Source: Prevotella pectinovora
GTDB lineage: Bacteria; Bacteroidota; Bacteroidia; Bacteroidales; Bacteroidaceae
NCBI RefSeq assembly: GCF_000834015.1
Contig: NZ_JXQI01000053.1
Coordinates: forward strand, 1-51,954
Length of the DNA: 51,954 bases
Direction of reading: 5' to 3'
Shown here piece by piece: positions 15,757 through 25,070 of the stretch. The stretch's first letter is position 1, and every line of letters starts with the position of its first letter. Under the pieces are notes generated by a model. It was not told where the DNA came from and made no database searches. It worked only from the letters and a program-made list of their open reading frames with translations. The translations under genes were made by a program, and so were the position numbers.

Positions 15757-18700
15757 ATGAATAAGACTATAATGACAGCGGCTTTGGCTCTCTTTGTCAT
15801 CGGCAGCGAAGCGACAGCAAGAGAAATGGCATCGGCAAGCAAAATGATGTCAGCAAGCCAAAAAACGACAACAAGAAAGAAGACTACGGCGAGAAAGAAA
15901 GCGACAGGGATAAAGGTAGTTGACCTGAGGACCGAACGCATGGTATCGCCTATGAGCATCGGCACGACAACGCCTCGCCTGGGATGGCGAATCACGGCAG
16001 ACAAGAGCGACGTGATGCAGAAAAGCTACCACATCATCGTGGCTTCATCTGAAGAGAATGCTCTGAAAGGCATAGGCGACCTGTGGGACACCACGGCTGA
16101 CAGCGACCAGTCGCAATGGGTGGAATATGCCGGAAAACCTGTGCGCAGCAACACTACCTGCTACTGGCGAGTGAAAGTGGAGACGACACAAGGCGACTCT
16201 GAATGGAGCGACGTGGCGATGTGGAATGTGGGACTGATTTCTGAATCCGACTGGAGCGGACAATGGATCGGTTTCGACGCCGCCAAACCGTGGGACAAAG
16301 AGGAGCTGCACAGCAAACTGTCGTCGAGATATCTCAGACGGGAATTCTCTCTGGACAAACCCGTGAGGAAAGCTACGCTATACATCAGCGGACTGGGAAT
16401 GTATGAGGCGTTTATCAACGGGAAGAAAGTGGGCGAACAGGTATTGGCTCCGGCACCGACAGACTACCGCAAGACGGTGGTTTACAACGCATTCGACGTT
16501 ACCGACATGATGCAGTCAGAAAATGCCATTGCCGTGGCACTGGGCAACGGACGATACTACACCATGCAGCAGAAAAAGAAGCCTTACAAGATAACGAACT
16601 TCGGATACCCGAAGCTGCGCGCCAACATAATCATAGAATTTGCCGACGGCACGAAGAAGACCATTTCAACCGACACGAAATGGAAGCTCAACGCTGACGG
16701 CGCAATACGCTCCAACAACGAATACGACGGCGAGATTTACGACGCACGAAAGGAGTTCAAGGGATGGACAACGGCTGGCTACGACGACTCAAAATGGGAG
16801 AACGCCGAACGCACCGCTATCCCCACCGGCACGCTGCGCGGAGCTATGAGTCCAAACATGAAGGTGATGAAGCAGATGCCGGCACAGACTATCACCATGC
16901 ATGGCGACACGGCGATAATAGACCTCGGACAGAATATCGCAGGATGGCTCAAGATGAGGGTAGAGAATACTGCAAGCGGCGACTCCATAAAGATACGCTT
17001 TGCCGAAACACTGACTCCCGACGGCAGACTCTACCGCGAGAACCTGCGCCATGCGCTGACGACGGACTGCTACGTGGCTGACGGCACGGAGAAGGGCAAA
17101 TGGTGGAACCCGACATTCGTATACCATGGGTTCCGCTATGCTGAGATTACCGGACTGAAAAGTCCGAAGAAGGAGGATTTCATAGGTGAGGTGGTGAGCG
17201 ACGAGATGGAAAAGACCGGTACGTTCACCTGTTCAGACACCATTCTCAACAAGGTTTACCACAATGCGGAATGGGGAATACTCGCCAACTACAAGGGAAT
17301 GCCCGTTGACTGTCCGCAGCGCGACGAGAGGCAGCCGTGGCTCGGCGACAGGACAAGGGGCTGTCTGGGAGAATCGTTTATCTTCGACAACAACCTGCTC
17401 TACAACAAATGGGACCGCGACATCACTGAAGCCCAGCGAGAAGACGGATGCATACCCGATGTGGCACCGGCATACTGGAACTACTACTCCGACAACATCA
17501 CATGGCCGGCAGCACTGCCTTTCTCCATGGAGATGCAGTATGACCAGTTCGGCGACCTGTCGGCTATCAGCAGATATTATCCAGCCGCAAAAAAATGGAT
17601 AACCCATATGGGCTACCAATATGAGAAAGACGGACTGATGCCTCGCGACAAATACGGCGACTGGTGTGTACCGCCAGAAGACATCAAGATGATACACAGC
17701 AAAGACCCAAACCGTACCACCGACGGAACCCTCATAGCCACAGCATACTACTATAAGCTGAACAGGATGATGGAACGCTTTGCCGGCATCCTGGGCAAAA
17801 GCGACGATGCACAGGCTTTCGCCAAGAAGGCGGAAGAGGTGAAGACGGCTTTCAACAGAAAATTCCTTACTATAAAGAAAGACACCCATGAGGCTTACGG
17901 CGGACTGCTGTATCCCGACAGCACATTCTACGGCAACAACACCTGCACAGCCAACCTGCTGCCGCTCGCTTTCGGAATGACCGACGACCCGTATGTGAAG
18001 ACTGAGGTGGAGAAGAACATCCTGAAAAACATCATTACCCTGAACAAGGGCAGGATACCGTGTGGCGTCATCGGAGTGCAATGGATAATGCATACGCTCA
18101 GCGACATGGGACGCACAGACGTGGCATGGCTGCTCGCCACAAACAAGGCATACCCGAGTTGGGGATACATGGCAGAAAACGGCGCGACAACGACTTGGGA
18201 GCTATGGAACGGCAACACGGCAAGTCCGAAGATGAACAGCGGAAACCATGTGATGCTGCTCGGCGACCTCGTGTCGTGGATATACCAAGACCTCGGAGGA
18301 ATAAACAGCGACCCCGACAATCCGGGCTACAAGCATATCATACTGAAACCGGACTTCAGCGTTGACGAAATCGACGACATCAGCACGTCGTACAAGAGCA
18401 TCTACGGCAACATCCAGAGCAAATGGAAAAAGAAGAACGGAATGCTGCACTGGCAAGTGGAAATTCCTGCCAACACCACTGCGACACTACACATGCCCGA
18501 CGGCACGACAAGGGAAACGGGATCGGGAAAATACTCGTTCACCGAGAAACTGCCAATGAGAGACAGCAGTATCGTGACTGACGAATTTCTCTACACCAAG
18601 GCTACATTCCCGGAATGCCATTCGGCTACCATCGCAGAGACGACAAAGGGTGACCTCGTGGCAACCTACTTCGGAGGAACAAAGGAGCGCAATCCCGACG

Positions 18701-19569
18701 TCTGTATATGGGTAAGCCGCAAGGTGAAAGGCAGCAAGGAATGGACAAAGCCACAGATGGTGGCAGACGGCATCATCAACGACACACTGCGTAAGGCATG
18801 CTGGAACCCGGTGGTATACCAGATTCCACAAGGCGACCTCGTGATATATTTCAAGATCGGCAGCAAAGTGAGCGACTGGTCCGGATGGATGGTGAGATCG
18901 AAAGACGGCGGAAAGACGTGGTCGAAGCGTGAACCGCTGCAGAAAGACTTTCTCGGACCGGTGAAGAACAAGCCGGTGATGAGCCGCGGCAGACTGATTG
19001 CTCCGTCAAGCATAGAGAGCAACGGATGGAGACTATACTTCGAATACTCCGACGACATGGGAAAGACATGGCAGCGCACGGACTACGTAGAAGCTGACAG
19101 TATCACCATTGAGGGAAAGAAGAAACTGAAGGACCTCGCCATACAGCCGAGCATCATCTTGCTGAAAGACGGCAGGCTGGCGGCTCTGGCACGCACACGC
19201 AGCGAACATATAGGCATAACATACAGCGAGGACAACGGCAAGACATGGTCGAAGCTCAAACTCATCGACACGCCAAACAACAACAGCGGACTTGATGCCG
19301 TGACGCTTTCCGACGGCAACCACGTGCTCATCTGCAACGACAAGCCTATTCCCAACGGAATAAAGAATGGCAAGGGACTGCGCACTCCGCTCTCGCTGAT
19401 GACAAGCAGCGACGGCGAAAGCTGGCAACATTGGATGACGCTCGAAGACTCGCCAATCAGCCAGTATTCATATCCCTCGATAATCCAGACCTCCGACGGA
19501 CATATCCACTGCATCTACACATGGCGCAGACAGAGGATAAAACATGTGGAGGTGAGGACTGACAAGTAA
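15757..19569 (+). CDS. GH78 alpha-L-rhamnosidase fused to a sialidase-like (GH33/BNR) module
   Basis: I place the start at the ATG at 15757 (MNKTIMTAALALFVIGSEAT), a good signal peptide; the 25 codons upstream read into repeat DNA. Residues 55-930 form a complete GH78: an N-terminal Ig-like domain, the rhamnosidase concanavalin-like domain (GLGMYEAFINGKKVGEQ), and the (alpha/alpha)6 barrel with DCPQRDERQPW (Asp523, Glu524). Residues 935-1270 are a six-blade sialidase-like propeller with FPECHSATIAET and Asp-boxes SKDGGKTW, SDDMGKTW, SEDNGKTW and SSDGESW. Rhamnose removal followed by ketosidic cleavage would match RG-II side chain C (Rha-Kdo); the second activity is inferred from fold and context. 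Confidence 0.85.
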   Translation: MNKTIMTAALALFVIGSEATAREMASASKMMSASQKTTTRKKTTARKKATGIKVVDLRTERMVSPMSIGTTTPRLGWRITADKSDVMQKSYHIIVASSEENALKGIGDLWDTTADSDQSQWVEYAGKPVRSNTTCYWRVKVETTQGDSEWSDVAMWNVGLISESDWSGQWIGFDAAKPWDKEELHSKLSSRYLRREFSLDKPVRKATLYISGLGMYEAFINGKKVGEQVLAPAPTDYRKTVVYNAFDVTDMMQSENAIAVALGNGRYYTMQQKKKPYKITNFGYPKLRANIIIEFADGTKKTISTDTKWKLNADGAIRSNNEYDGEIYDARKEFKGWTTAGYDDSKWENAERTAIPTGTLRGAMSPNMKVMKQMPAQTITMHGDTAIIDLGQNIAGWLKMRVENTASGDSIKIRFAETLTPDGRLYRENLRHALTTDCYVADGTEKGKWWNPTFVYHGFRYAEITGLKSPKKEDFIGEVVSDEMEKTGTFTCSDTILNKVYHNAEWGILANYKGMPVDCPQRDERQPWLGDRTRGCLGESFIFDNNLLYNKWDRDITEAQREDGCIPDVAPAYWNYYSDNITWPAALPFSMEMQYDQFGDLSAISRYYPAAKKWITHMGYQYEKDGLMPRDKYGDWCVPPEDIKMIHSKDPNRTTDGTLIATAYYYKLNRMMERFAGILGKSDDAQAFAKKAEEVKTAFNRKFLTIKKDTHEAYGGLLYPDSTFYGNNTCTANLLPLAFGMTDDPYVKTEVEKNILKNIITLNKGRIPCGVIGVQWIMHTLSDMGRTDVAWLLATNKAYPSWGYMAENGATTTWELWNGNTASPKMNSGNHVMLLGDLVSWIYQDLGGINSDPDNPGYKHIILKPDFSVDEIDDISTSYKSIYGNIQSKWKKKNGMLHWQVEIPANTTATLHMPDGTTRETGSGKYSFTEKLPMRDSSIVTDEFLYTKATFPECHSATIAETTKGDLVATYFGGTKERNPDVCIWVSRKVKGSKEWTKPQMVADGIINDTLRKACWNPVVYQIPQGDLVIYFKIGSKVSDWSGWMVRSKDGGKTWSKREPLQKDFLGPVKNKPVMSRGRLIAPSSIESNGWRLYFEYSDDMGKTWQRTDYVEADSITIEGKKKLKDLAIQPSIILLKDGRLAALARTRSEHIGITYSEDNGKTWSKLKLIDTPNNNSGLDAVTLSDGNHVLICNDKPIPNGIKNGKGLRTPLSLMTSSDGESWQHWMTLEDSPISQYSYPSIIQTSDGHIHCIYTWRRQRIKHVEVRTDK

Positions 19570-19662
19570 ACGAATAGAAAAGTTGAAAAGTAAACAGGTC
19601 AAATAACTTGACTCGTTGAAAAACAAACAAGTTGAAAATTTGACAACAAACTTCAATGTCCA

Positions 19663-22257
19663 ATGAAACATCTACTATCCATACTCCTCATGCTGCTGAC
19701 AATGAATGCAGCCAGCATGAACGCCACACCGACAGAAGGCAAGACCTCCGTAGCGGGATTCTTTCCGCTCAACGGCAGCGGACGCATAGTGTATAACTTC
19801 AACCAAGGCTGGCGCTTCCATCTGGGCGACGCCAAGGGAGCGGAGGCTACTACATTCAACGACTCCAAATGGGAAGTGGTATGCGCCCCACACACCGTCC
19901 GGCTCGAACCATCTGAGGCGAGCGGCGGCAGAAACTATCAGGGCGTAGCATGGTATCGCAAACGCTTCCGGATGCCGAAAGACATGCTGGGAAAGGATGC
20001 TACACTGTATTTCGAAGCCATAATGGGCAAACAGGAAATCTACGTGAACGGCAAACTCGCCACATCCCACCTCGGCGGCTATATGCCCATAATCATAAAT
20101 CTGACACAATGCGGAGTGAAGGCCGGCGACGAGTGCATCATCGCCGTGAAAGCCGACAACAGCGACGACAAGAATTATCCGCCGGGCAAGAAACAGGCGG
20201 CCCTGGACTTCTGCTACCACGGCGGAATGTACCGCGACGTTTGGCTCATCGGCAAATCGCCGATTGCCATTACCGATGCCAATGAGCAGAACAGCGTTGC
20301 CGGAGGCGGAGCATTTCTCCACTTCGACAACATCTCGGAAAAGAAGGCCGACGTGTTTGTAAACGTGGAGGTGGGCAATAAGTCGACTGCCACTGCGTCA
20401 CCTACCGTAATAGTAAGGATAAAGGACAAGGGAGGCAAGGTGGTGGCCACCATGAAACAGAAAATCTCTGTTGCTCCAAAATCTGCAACCACGGCAACGC
20501 CACACACCACACTCCGGACGCCTCATCTCTGGAGCCCTGAGTCGCCATATCTGTATGATGTGGAGATAAGCGTGGTGAACGGCGGAAAGACAGTAGACGG
20601 CGGCATCCTGCACATGGGAATACGCAATGCGGAATTCTGCGGCAAAGATGGTTTCTGGCTCAACGGCAAACCTTATCATCAGCTCATCGGCGGCAACCGC
20701 CACCAGGATTTCGCCTACGTGGGAAATGCGGTGCCTAACAGTCAGCAATGGCGTGACGCCAAGAGACTCAAGGATGCAGGAATGACGATAATCCGCGCTG
20801 CCCACTATCCTCAAGACCCGGCATTCATGGATGCCTGCGACGAGCTGGGACTCTTCATCATCGTACCTACTCCGGGATGGCAATATTGGAACAAAGACCC
20901 TAAGTTCGGCGAACTGGTGCATGAGAACACCCGACAGATAATCCGTCGCGACAGAAACCACACGAGCGTGCTGATGTGGGAACCGATTCTCAACGAGACA
21001 CGTTATCCTGAGGATTTCGCACTGAAAGCCCTCGACATAACACACGAGGAATTCCCCTACCCTGGTCGTCCTGTAGCCGCCGCCGACATGAATTCGGCTG
21101 GAGTGAAAGACAACTACGACGTGCTCTACGGATGGACTGACGACATAGGCAAGGAGGGCACACCGGAAAACAAATGCATATTCACCCGTGAGTTCGGAGA
21201 GATGGTGGACGACTGGTATGCACACAACTGCCTGAACCGTGCTGCCCGCTCATGGGGCGAGAAGCCAATGCTCACCGCCGCCCTCTCTCTGTCTGACACC
21301 TACGGCGAGATGTTCCACGGCCAGCGCCAGTTCATCGGCGGATGCCAGTGGCACCCCTTCGACCATCAGCGCGGCTACCATCCCGACCCATACTACGGCG
21401 GTATCTACGACGCCTTCCGCCAGAAGAAATATGCCTTCGAGATGTTCCGCTCACAAGACCGCACACAGGAGCCTATGGTGTTCGTGGCGAACGAGATGAC
21501 ACAGTTCTCCGACGAAGACGTGGTGGTGTTCTCCAACTGCGACAGCGTGAGACTGACACAATTTGAGGGCGACAAGGTGCTCACACTGCCCGTAGTACAC
21601 GATGCCGGCGACAAGCCTTGCGCACCAGTGGTATTCAAGGGATTCTGGAATTTCTGGAAGGCACGCGAATATAGCTACAAGCAGCGCAACTGGCAGCGGG
21701 TGAGTCTGCTTGCCGAAGGAATAAAAGACGGCAAGGTGGTATGTTCTGAAAAGAAGATGCCGTCGCGCCGCAGCACCAAAATCCGTCTCTATGCCGACGA
21801 GATGGGCAGAAAGCTGACAGCTGACGGCAGCGACTTCATCGTGGTGGTGGCAGAGATTACCGACGACAACGGCAACGTGAAGCGTCTGGCAAAAGACAAT
21901 ATCATGTTCAGCATCGAGGGCGAAGGACGCATCATCGGTGATGAGACGATTTTCGCCAACCCTCGTGCCGTGGAATGGGGAAGCGCCCCTATTCTCGTTC
22001 AGGCTACCGACAAACCGGGCAGCATCACCATCCATGCCCGCAGCGCCTTCTCTGGTGTGTACGCTCCTGCAGAAGCCACGTTGACGATAGAGAGTGTGGC
22101 TGCCGAAATGCCGAAATGCTTCACCGATGAACCGTCTGCCAAGACCGTCCGCACGGCATCTGCCTCAGCGGCAGCCTCTCAACAGATGACCGACGAGGAG
22201 CGCCAGCGCACTCTCGAAGAGGTGAACCGTCAGCAGATGGACTTCGGAATACAATAA
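19663..22257 (+). CDS. GH2 beta-glycosidase (galactosidase/uronidase type)
   Basis: The 864-residue protein has a short signal peptide (MKHLLSILLMLLTMNAASMNA), the GH2 sugar-binding domain (NFNQGWRFHLGD, GVAWYRKRFRMP), an Ig-like domain, and the TIM barrel. The likely acid/base is Glu445 in WEPILNET and the likely nucleophile Glu510 in TREFGE. Further C-terminal Ig-like domains end in a polar tail. Substrate specificity cannot be read from the sequence; RG-II chain A carries a beta-linked uronic acid, so a beta-glucuronidase or galacturonidase is possible. It follows the GH78 fusion by 93 bp on the same strand and ends the hydrolase run. The stop codon is directly followed by a degenerate repeat arm. 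Confidence 0.85.
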   Translation: MKHLLSILLMLLTMNAASMNATPTEGKTSVAGFFPLNGSGRIVYNFNQGWRFHLGDAKGAEATTFNDSKWEVVCAPHTVRLEPSEASGGRNYQGVAWYRKRFRMPKDMLGKDATLYFEAIMGKQEIYVNGKLATSHLGGYMPIIINLTQCGVKAGDECIIAVKADNSDDKNYPPGKKQAALDFCYHGGMYRDVWLIGKSPIAITDANEQNSVAGGGAFLHFDNISEKKADVFVNVEVGNKSTATASPTVIVRIKDKGGKVVATMKQKISVAPKSATTATPHTTLRTPHLWSPESPYLYDVEISVVNGGKTVDGGILHMGIRNAEFCGKDGFWLNGKPYHQLIGGNRHQDFAYVGNAVPNSQQWRDAKRLKDAGMTIIRAAHYPQDPAFMDACDELGLFIIVPTPGWQYWNKDPKFGELVHENTRQIIRRDRNHTSVLMWEPILNETRYPEDFALKALDITHEEFPYPGRPVAAADMNSAGVKDNYDVLYGWTDDIGKEGTPENKCIFTREFGEMVDDWYAHNCLNRAARSWGEKPMLTAALSLSDTYGEMFHGQRQFIGGCQWHPFDHQRGYHPDPYYGGIYDAFRQKKYAFEMFRSQDRTQEPMVFVANEMTQFSDEDVVVFSNCDSVRLTQFEGDKVLTLPVVHDAGDKPCAPVVFKGFWNFWKAREYSYKQRNWQRVSLLAEGIKDGKVVCSEKKMPSRRSTKIRLYADEMGRKLTADGSDFIVVVAEITDDNGNVKRLAKDNIMFSIEGEGRIIGDETIFANPRAVEWGSAPILVQATDKPGSITIHARSAFSGVYAPAEATLTIESVAAEMPKCFTDEPSAKTVRTASASAAASQQMTDEERQRTLEEVNRQQMDFGIQ

Positions 22258-22300
22258 TCACCAAACGGTATTAATGCAAGTTCTAATTACCGGTTTTGGA
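22258..22300 (+). repeat. Degenerate repeat-family hairpin at the GH2 stop codon
   Basis: Directly after the TAA comes ACCAAACGGTATTAATG, then the inverted TAATTACCGGTTTTGG. The two can pair, and both resemble the arm CCAAATCGGTCATTA of the larger family. Confidence 0.5.
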
Positions 22301-22326
22301 TAATTGCATAGTCTGTACAATACACA

Positions 22327-22383
22327 TCACGCCGCAACACCGACTGTCTCAACGATTCAGAGACTATTGGTGTTGCGGCGTGA
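22327..22383 (+). terminator. Long perfect hairpin after the hydrolase run
   Basis: TCACGCCGCAACACC (22327-22341) pairs perfectly with GGTGTTGCGGCGTGA (22369-22383), and GTCTC/GAGAC can pair inside the loop. The 15-bp GC-rich stem is followed by CCGTTTTCTT. It is the likely terminator of the GH78-GH2 transcript. Confidence 0.75.
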
Positions 22384-22414
22384 CCGTTTTCTTATCCCTA
22401 TCAATACTATGGAT

Positions 22415-22585
22415 TAAGCCCGAACCAGTCATTATGCCTGTCTGGATTTTATTCTATAAAAGTGAGTTTTTTTCGGCTTTCAGCCCAAATCAATTATTAG
22501 GACCTGTTTGGGTTTGTATTTTGGGAAGAGGGGATTTTGTTTGTTTTTAATTCGCAATAGCGGGCTATTGCGAATCAAAAATTTG
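22415..22585. repeat. Stop-codon-associated repeat family, two degenerate partial copies
   Basis: Left-arm-like segments occur at about 22414-22440 (GAACCAGTCATTATGCCTG) and 22486-22510 (CCCAAATCAATTATTAGG), each followed by a GGATTTT or GGTTTGTATTTT stretch as in the full copies. The segment ends with a perfect hairpin, ATTCGCAATAGC (22550-22561) and GCTATTGCGAAT (22564-22575), which is better preserved here than in the other copies. Confidence 0.6.
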
Positions 22586-22613
22586 CAGGCTATACAAATA
22601 AATAGTACATTTG
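22582..22613 (+). promoter_or_regulatory. Promoter of the prolyl-tRNA deacylase gene
   Basis: TTTG (22582-22585), a 20-bp spacer and TACATTTG (22606-22613) match the Bacteroidetes sigma consensus exactly. The start codon is 60 bp downstream. Confidence 0.75.
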
Positions 22614-22672
22614 CACATTGACACCAGCTGGATTCATTCCGGTGAATAAACGGGACAAAAAACTTTAGAATC

Positions 22673-23194
22673 ATGACACGCGAAGAAACAGTATTGAACT
22701 ATCTCAGAGAACATGACATACCATTCACCAACTACAACCACCCCGAAGGAAAGACCATCGAAGAGGCTAAACAATGGTGGAAGGATGACGGCAGCGTGCA
22801 CTGCAAGAATCTCTTCTTCCGCAACCACAAGGGAAACAGGCATTATCTCGTGTGTTTCGACAGCGACCACGACCTCGCCATACACGATCTGGAACATCTG
22901 CTGAAGGAATCGCTCGTGAGCCGCGGACTGCCTTCATGCGGAAAACTCTCGTTCGCCTCTCCTGAACGGATGATGAAGTATCTGGGACTGGAACCAGGCA
23001 GCGTGTCGCCTTTCGGACTGATAAACGACACGGAAAACCACGTGCATCTGTTTCTTGACGAGAATCTGCAGAAGGCAGACTCCCTGTCGTTCCACCCTAA
23101 CGACTGCCGCGGAACGGTGGTGATAAAGCGAGAGGATTTCGAGCGGTATCTCAGCATCGTGGGCAACACGTATGAATACATAAGATTATATTGA
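22673..23194 (+). CDS. prdX: YbaK/ProX-type prolyl-tRNA deacylase
   Basis: The 173-residue protein is a stand-alone YbaK-domain editing enzyme. It begins with the short helical lead TREETVLNYLREHDIPF, then NHPEGKTIEEA, CKNLFFRN, YLVCFDSDHDLA, and the signature SPFGLINDTENHVHLFLDENL, with FHPND near the end. Such proteins hydrolyse Ala-tRNA(Pro) that prolyl-tRNA synthetase mischarges, acting in trans in the cytosol. It has its own promoter and terminator, so its place between the hydrolases and the SusC/D operon seems incidental. Confidence 0.85.
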   Translation: MTREETVLNYLREHDIPFTNYNHPEGKTIEEAKQWWKDDGSVHCKNLFFRNHKGNRHYLVCFDSDHDLAIHDLEHLLKESLVSRGLPSCGKLSFASPERMMKYLGLEPGSVSPFGLINDTENHVHLFLDENLQKADSLSFHPNDCRGTVVIKREDFERYLSIVGNTYEYIRLY

Positions 23195-23237
23195 CAAACA
23201 ATCGGAATTTAGCATTTGTAGATTGCAAAATCATAGT

Positions 23238-23274
23238 TTTTTTTACACAAAGCGACATGTCGAGTGTAAAAAAA
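23238..23274. terminator. Terminator between prdX and the SusC/D operon
   Basis: TTTTTTTACAC (23238-23248) pairs with GTGTAAAAAAA (23264-23274), and the loop holds the perfect palindrome CGACATGTCG (23253-23262). A and T runs flank it on both strands, so it could terminate in either direction. It lies 44 bp after the prdX stop. Confidence 0.75.
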
Positions 23275-23328
23275 CCACTTACCCATATATTTATTTTACT
23301 TTTATTTCTTTCGTAAAGAAACATTTAC

Positions 23329-23588
23329 TAACTTTGCATTACAAACCTTACTTAAGGTTAAATATTGCTAACAGCAAAAAAGGATGAGGAGGGGAACATA
23401 CATACCCTCCCCCACAATAAAAAACATATCTATCAAACAAAAAAACAAATTGTAAGCTAATCAAGGACTTGCAAGTATTATACTGACATTTTTCAGCAGG
23501 CGATGTGAACATACATGTCTTCAGGCCAGTTTGTCTACTTGTCCTTCATCTACTCGACTACCAAAAACAACTTAAAAACAAATACCTT
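23329..23588 (+). promoter_or_regulatory. Promoter and long leader of the SusC/D operon
   Basis: The -7 box TAACTTTG (23329-23336) fits the Bacteroidetes consensus; the -33 element is weak (TTTC near 23308). The mRNA leader before the start at 23589 would be about 245 nt. It contains a hairpin with arms GGAGGG (23388-23393) and CCCTCC (23405-23410). A long leader of this kind could carry post-transcriptional control. No known riboswitch was recognised. Confidence 0.55.
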
Positions 23589-25043
23589 ATGACAACGAAA
23601 CAATTATCACTACACTGCAAGAGCATCGGAATGATGTGTCTGGCAGGAGGAGCGCTCACCATGGCGTCTTGTGCACAAGACGACCTCACGGGAGAGCAAT
23701 TCGGCAGTGGAGTTAGGAATTCGCAGCTCGTGGCACCATCGGCCGACCAGATCAGCGTGACGCCGAGCACCGACGGAAGTCAACAGATCATTGCGTGGCC
23801 CGTGGTGGAGGGAGCCGGCGGCTATCATGCCGTGCTGACAAACGTGGACAACGGAGAGGTGGTGAAAGACACACTCATCGACGGAATCACATTTGCGGCA
23901 CAGCGCATCGAAGACACCAACTACACGTTAGCCCTCTCGGTGCTCGACAACGAGAAACTGAACAACAAAGGTTCTGAAGCCGTGACAAAGGCTTTCAGCA
24001 CATTCACCGCCACCTATCAGGTGATTCCTGACGGTACCGACCTCGCCACTTATTTCGAAGAGAATGCAGTGCCCGACGAAGGACTCACCACCATGCTCTG
24101 CTACGACCTTCAGCCAGGAGGAGAATACACGATGTCGAAGAGCGTGGACTTCGGAAACAAACAGGTGACGCTGCGCACTACAAGCATCTCTAACCATGCC
24201 AAGCTGAAGCTAACGGCAGACAACGTGTCGATAAAGACCGGCACCATCTTTGCCCTGAAGAACCTCGACATCGACGCATCGCAGTCGTTCGACCCGCTGA
24301 TAAGCCTCTCTACTCCCGACGAGAGCATCAAGGGCACTGGCGACTACTACATAGTGCGCGGAGCACTGACCATCAACGGATGCAACATCACGGGAGTGAA
24401 CAACAATCTCATTTACGACGGCAACAAGAAATACTGCTATGAGAGCGTGGTGATAAACAACACCATGGCTCATCTCACACTGAGCAGCCAGACAAACGTC
24501 AGCGGAAACGCCGTGATATACTTCAAGGGCGGATTCGCCAACACGCTGCAAGTGAGCAACTCCACGATATGGAACACGGGAGACAGCGACAGCAAATACT
24601 TCGTGCAATACAACAACAGCGGACGCGCCACACGTGCCGGATACAACAACAGCAACGTGAACTTCCTGAACTGCACTTTCTACAATATCGCAAAGACTGG
24701 ACAGTGGGCTAACTATGGAGGATTCAACGGACAGAAGTGTTCTTATTTCGACGTGGAGCGCAACATCTTCGTTGACTGCGGAAACAAGCAGGTTATCCGA
24801 CGCATTCTGGGTGGACGCTCGGCATCGTCATACGACGTGGCGAAGACTCTATTCAACACCTATATGTTTGACGGAGAATTCGAAAGCACCGGTGGTATCG
24901 TTGAGAACTACGACGTGACTGGCAACTGTCTCGAAACCGACCCAGGTTTCAAGGATGCCAAGAACGGCGACTTCACCATCAGCGGTTCGGCACAGCTGGA
25001 AAACAAGACCGGCGACCCTCGCTGGATAAAGACAGCTGAATAA
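23589..25043 (+). CDS. Surface lipoprotein with fibronectin-like and beta-helix domains (DUF4957/DUF5123-like)
   Basis: I start at the ATG at 23589, which gives a lipoprotein signal with lipobox TMASC (Cys28). Residues 40-140 look like a fibronectin type III domain (VTPSTDGSQQIIAWPVVEGAG). From about 165 to the end, a right-handed parallel beta-helix of the DUF4957/DUF5123 kind is suggested by regular N-rich rungs (LTINGCNITGVNNNLIYDG, VNFLNCTFYNIAKTG) and the closing DPGFKDAKNGDFTIS. Such proteins sit beside SusC/D in pectin loci and probably bind or trim glycan at the cell surface. Catalytic residues of a lyase are not evident. It is 27 bp before susC and leads the operon. Confidence 0.75.
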   Translation: MTTKQLSLHCKSIGMMCLAGGALTMASCAQDDLTGEQFGSGVRNSQLVAPSADQISVTPSTDGSQQIIAWPVVEGAGGYHAVLTNVDNGEVVKDTLIDGITFAAQRIEDTNYTLALSVLDNEKLNNKGSEAVTKAFSTFTATYQVIPDGTDLATYFEENAVPDEGLTTMLCYDLQPGGEYTMSKSVDFGNKQVTLRTTSISNHAKLKLTADNVSIKTGTIFALKNLDIDASQSFDPLISLSTPDESIKGTGDYYIVRGALTINGCNITGVNNNLIYDGNKKYCYESVVINNTMAHLTLSSQTNVSGNAVIYFKGGFANTLQVSNSTIWNTGDSDSKYFVQYNNSGRATRAGYNNSNVNFLNCTFYNIAKTGQWANYGGFNGQKCSYFDVERNIFVDCGNKQVIRRILGGRSASSYDVAKTLFNTYMFDGEFESTGGIVENYDVTGNCLETDPGFKDAKNGDFTISGSAQLENKTGDPRWIKTAE

Positions 25044-25070
25044 CAAGAGACTGGCAACAATCGAAAACAA

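Noticed and set aside
17233..18093. Long open frame antisense to the GH78 gene (286 codons)
   Set aside because: It is a by-product of the codon bias of GH78. It has no promoter, no recognisable domain and an odd His/Cys/Val-rich composition.
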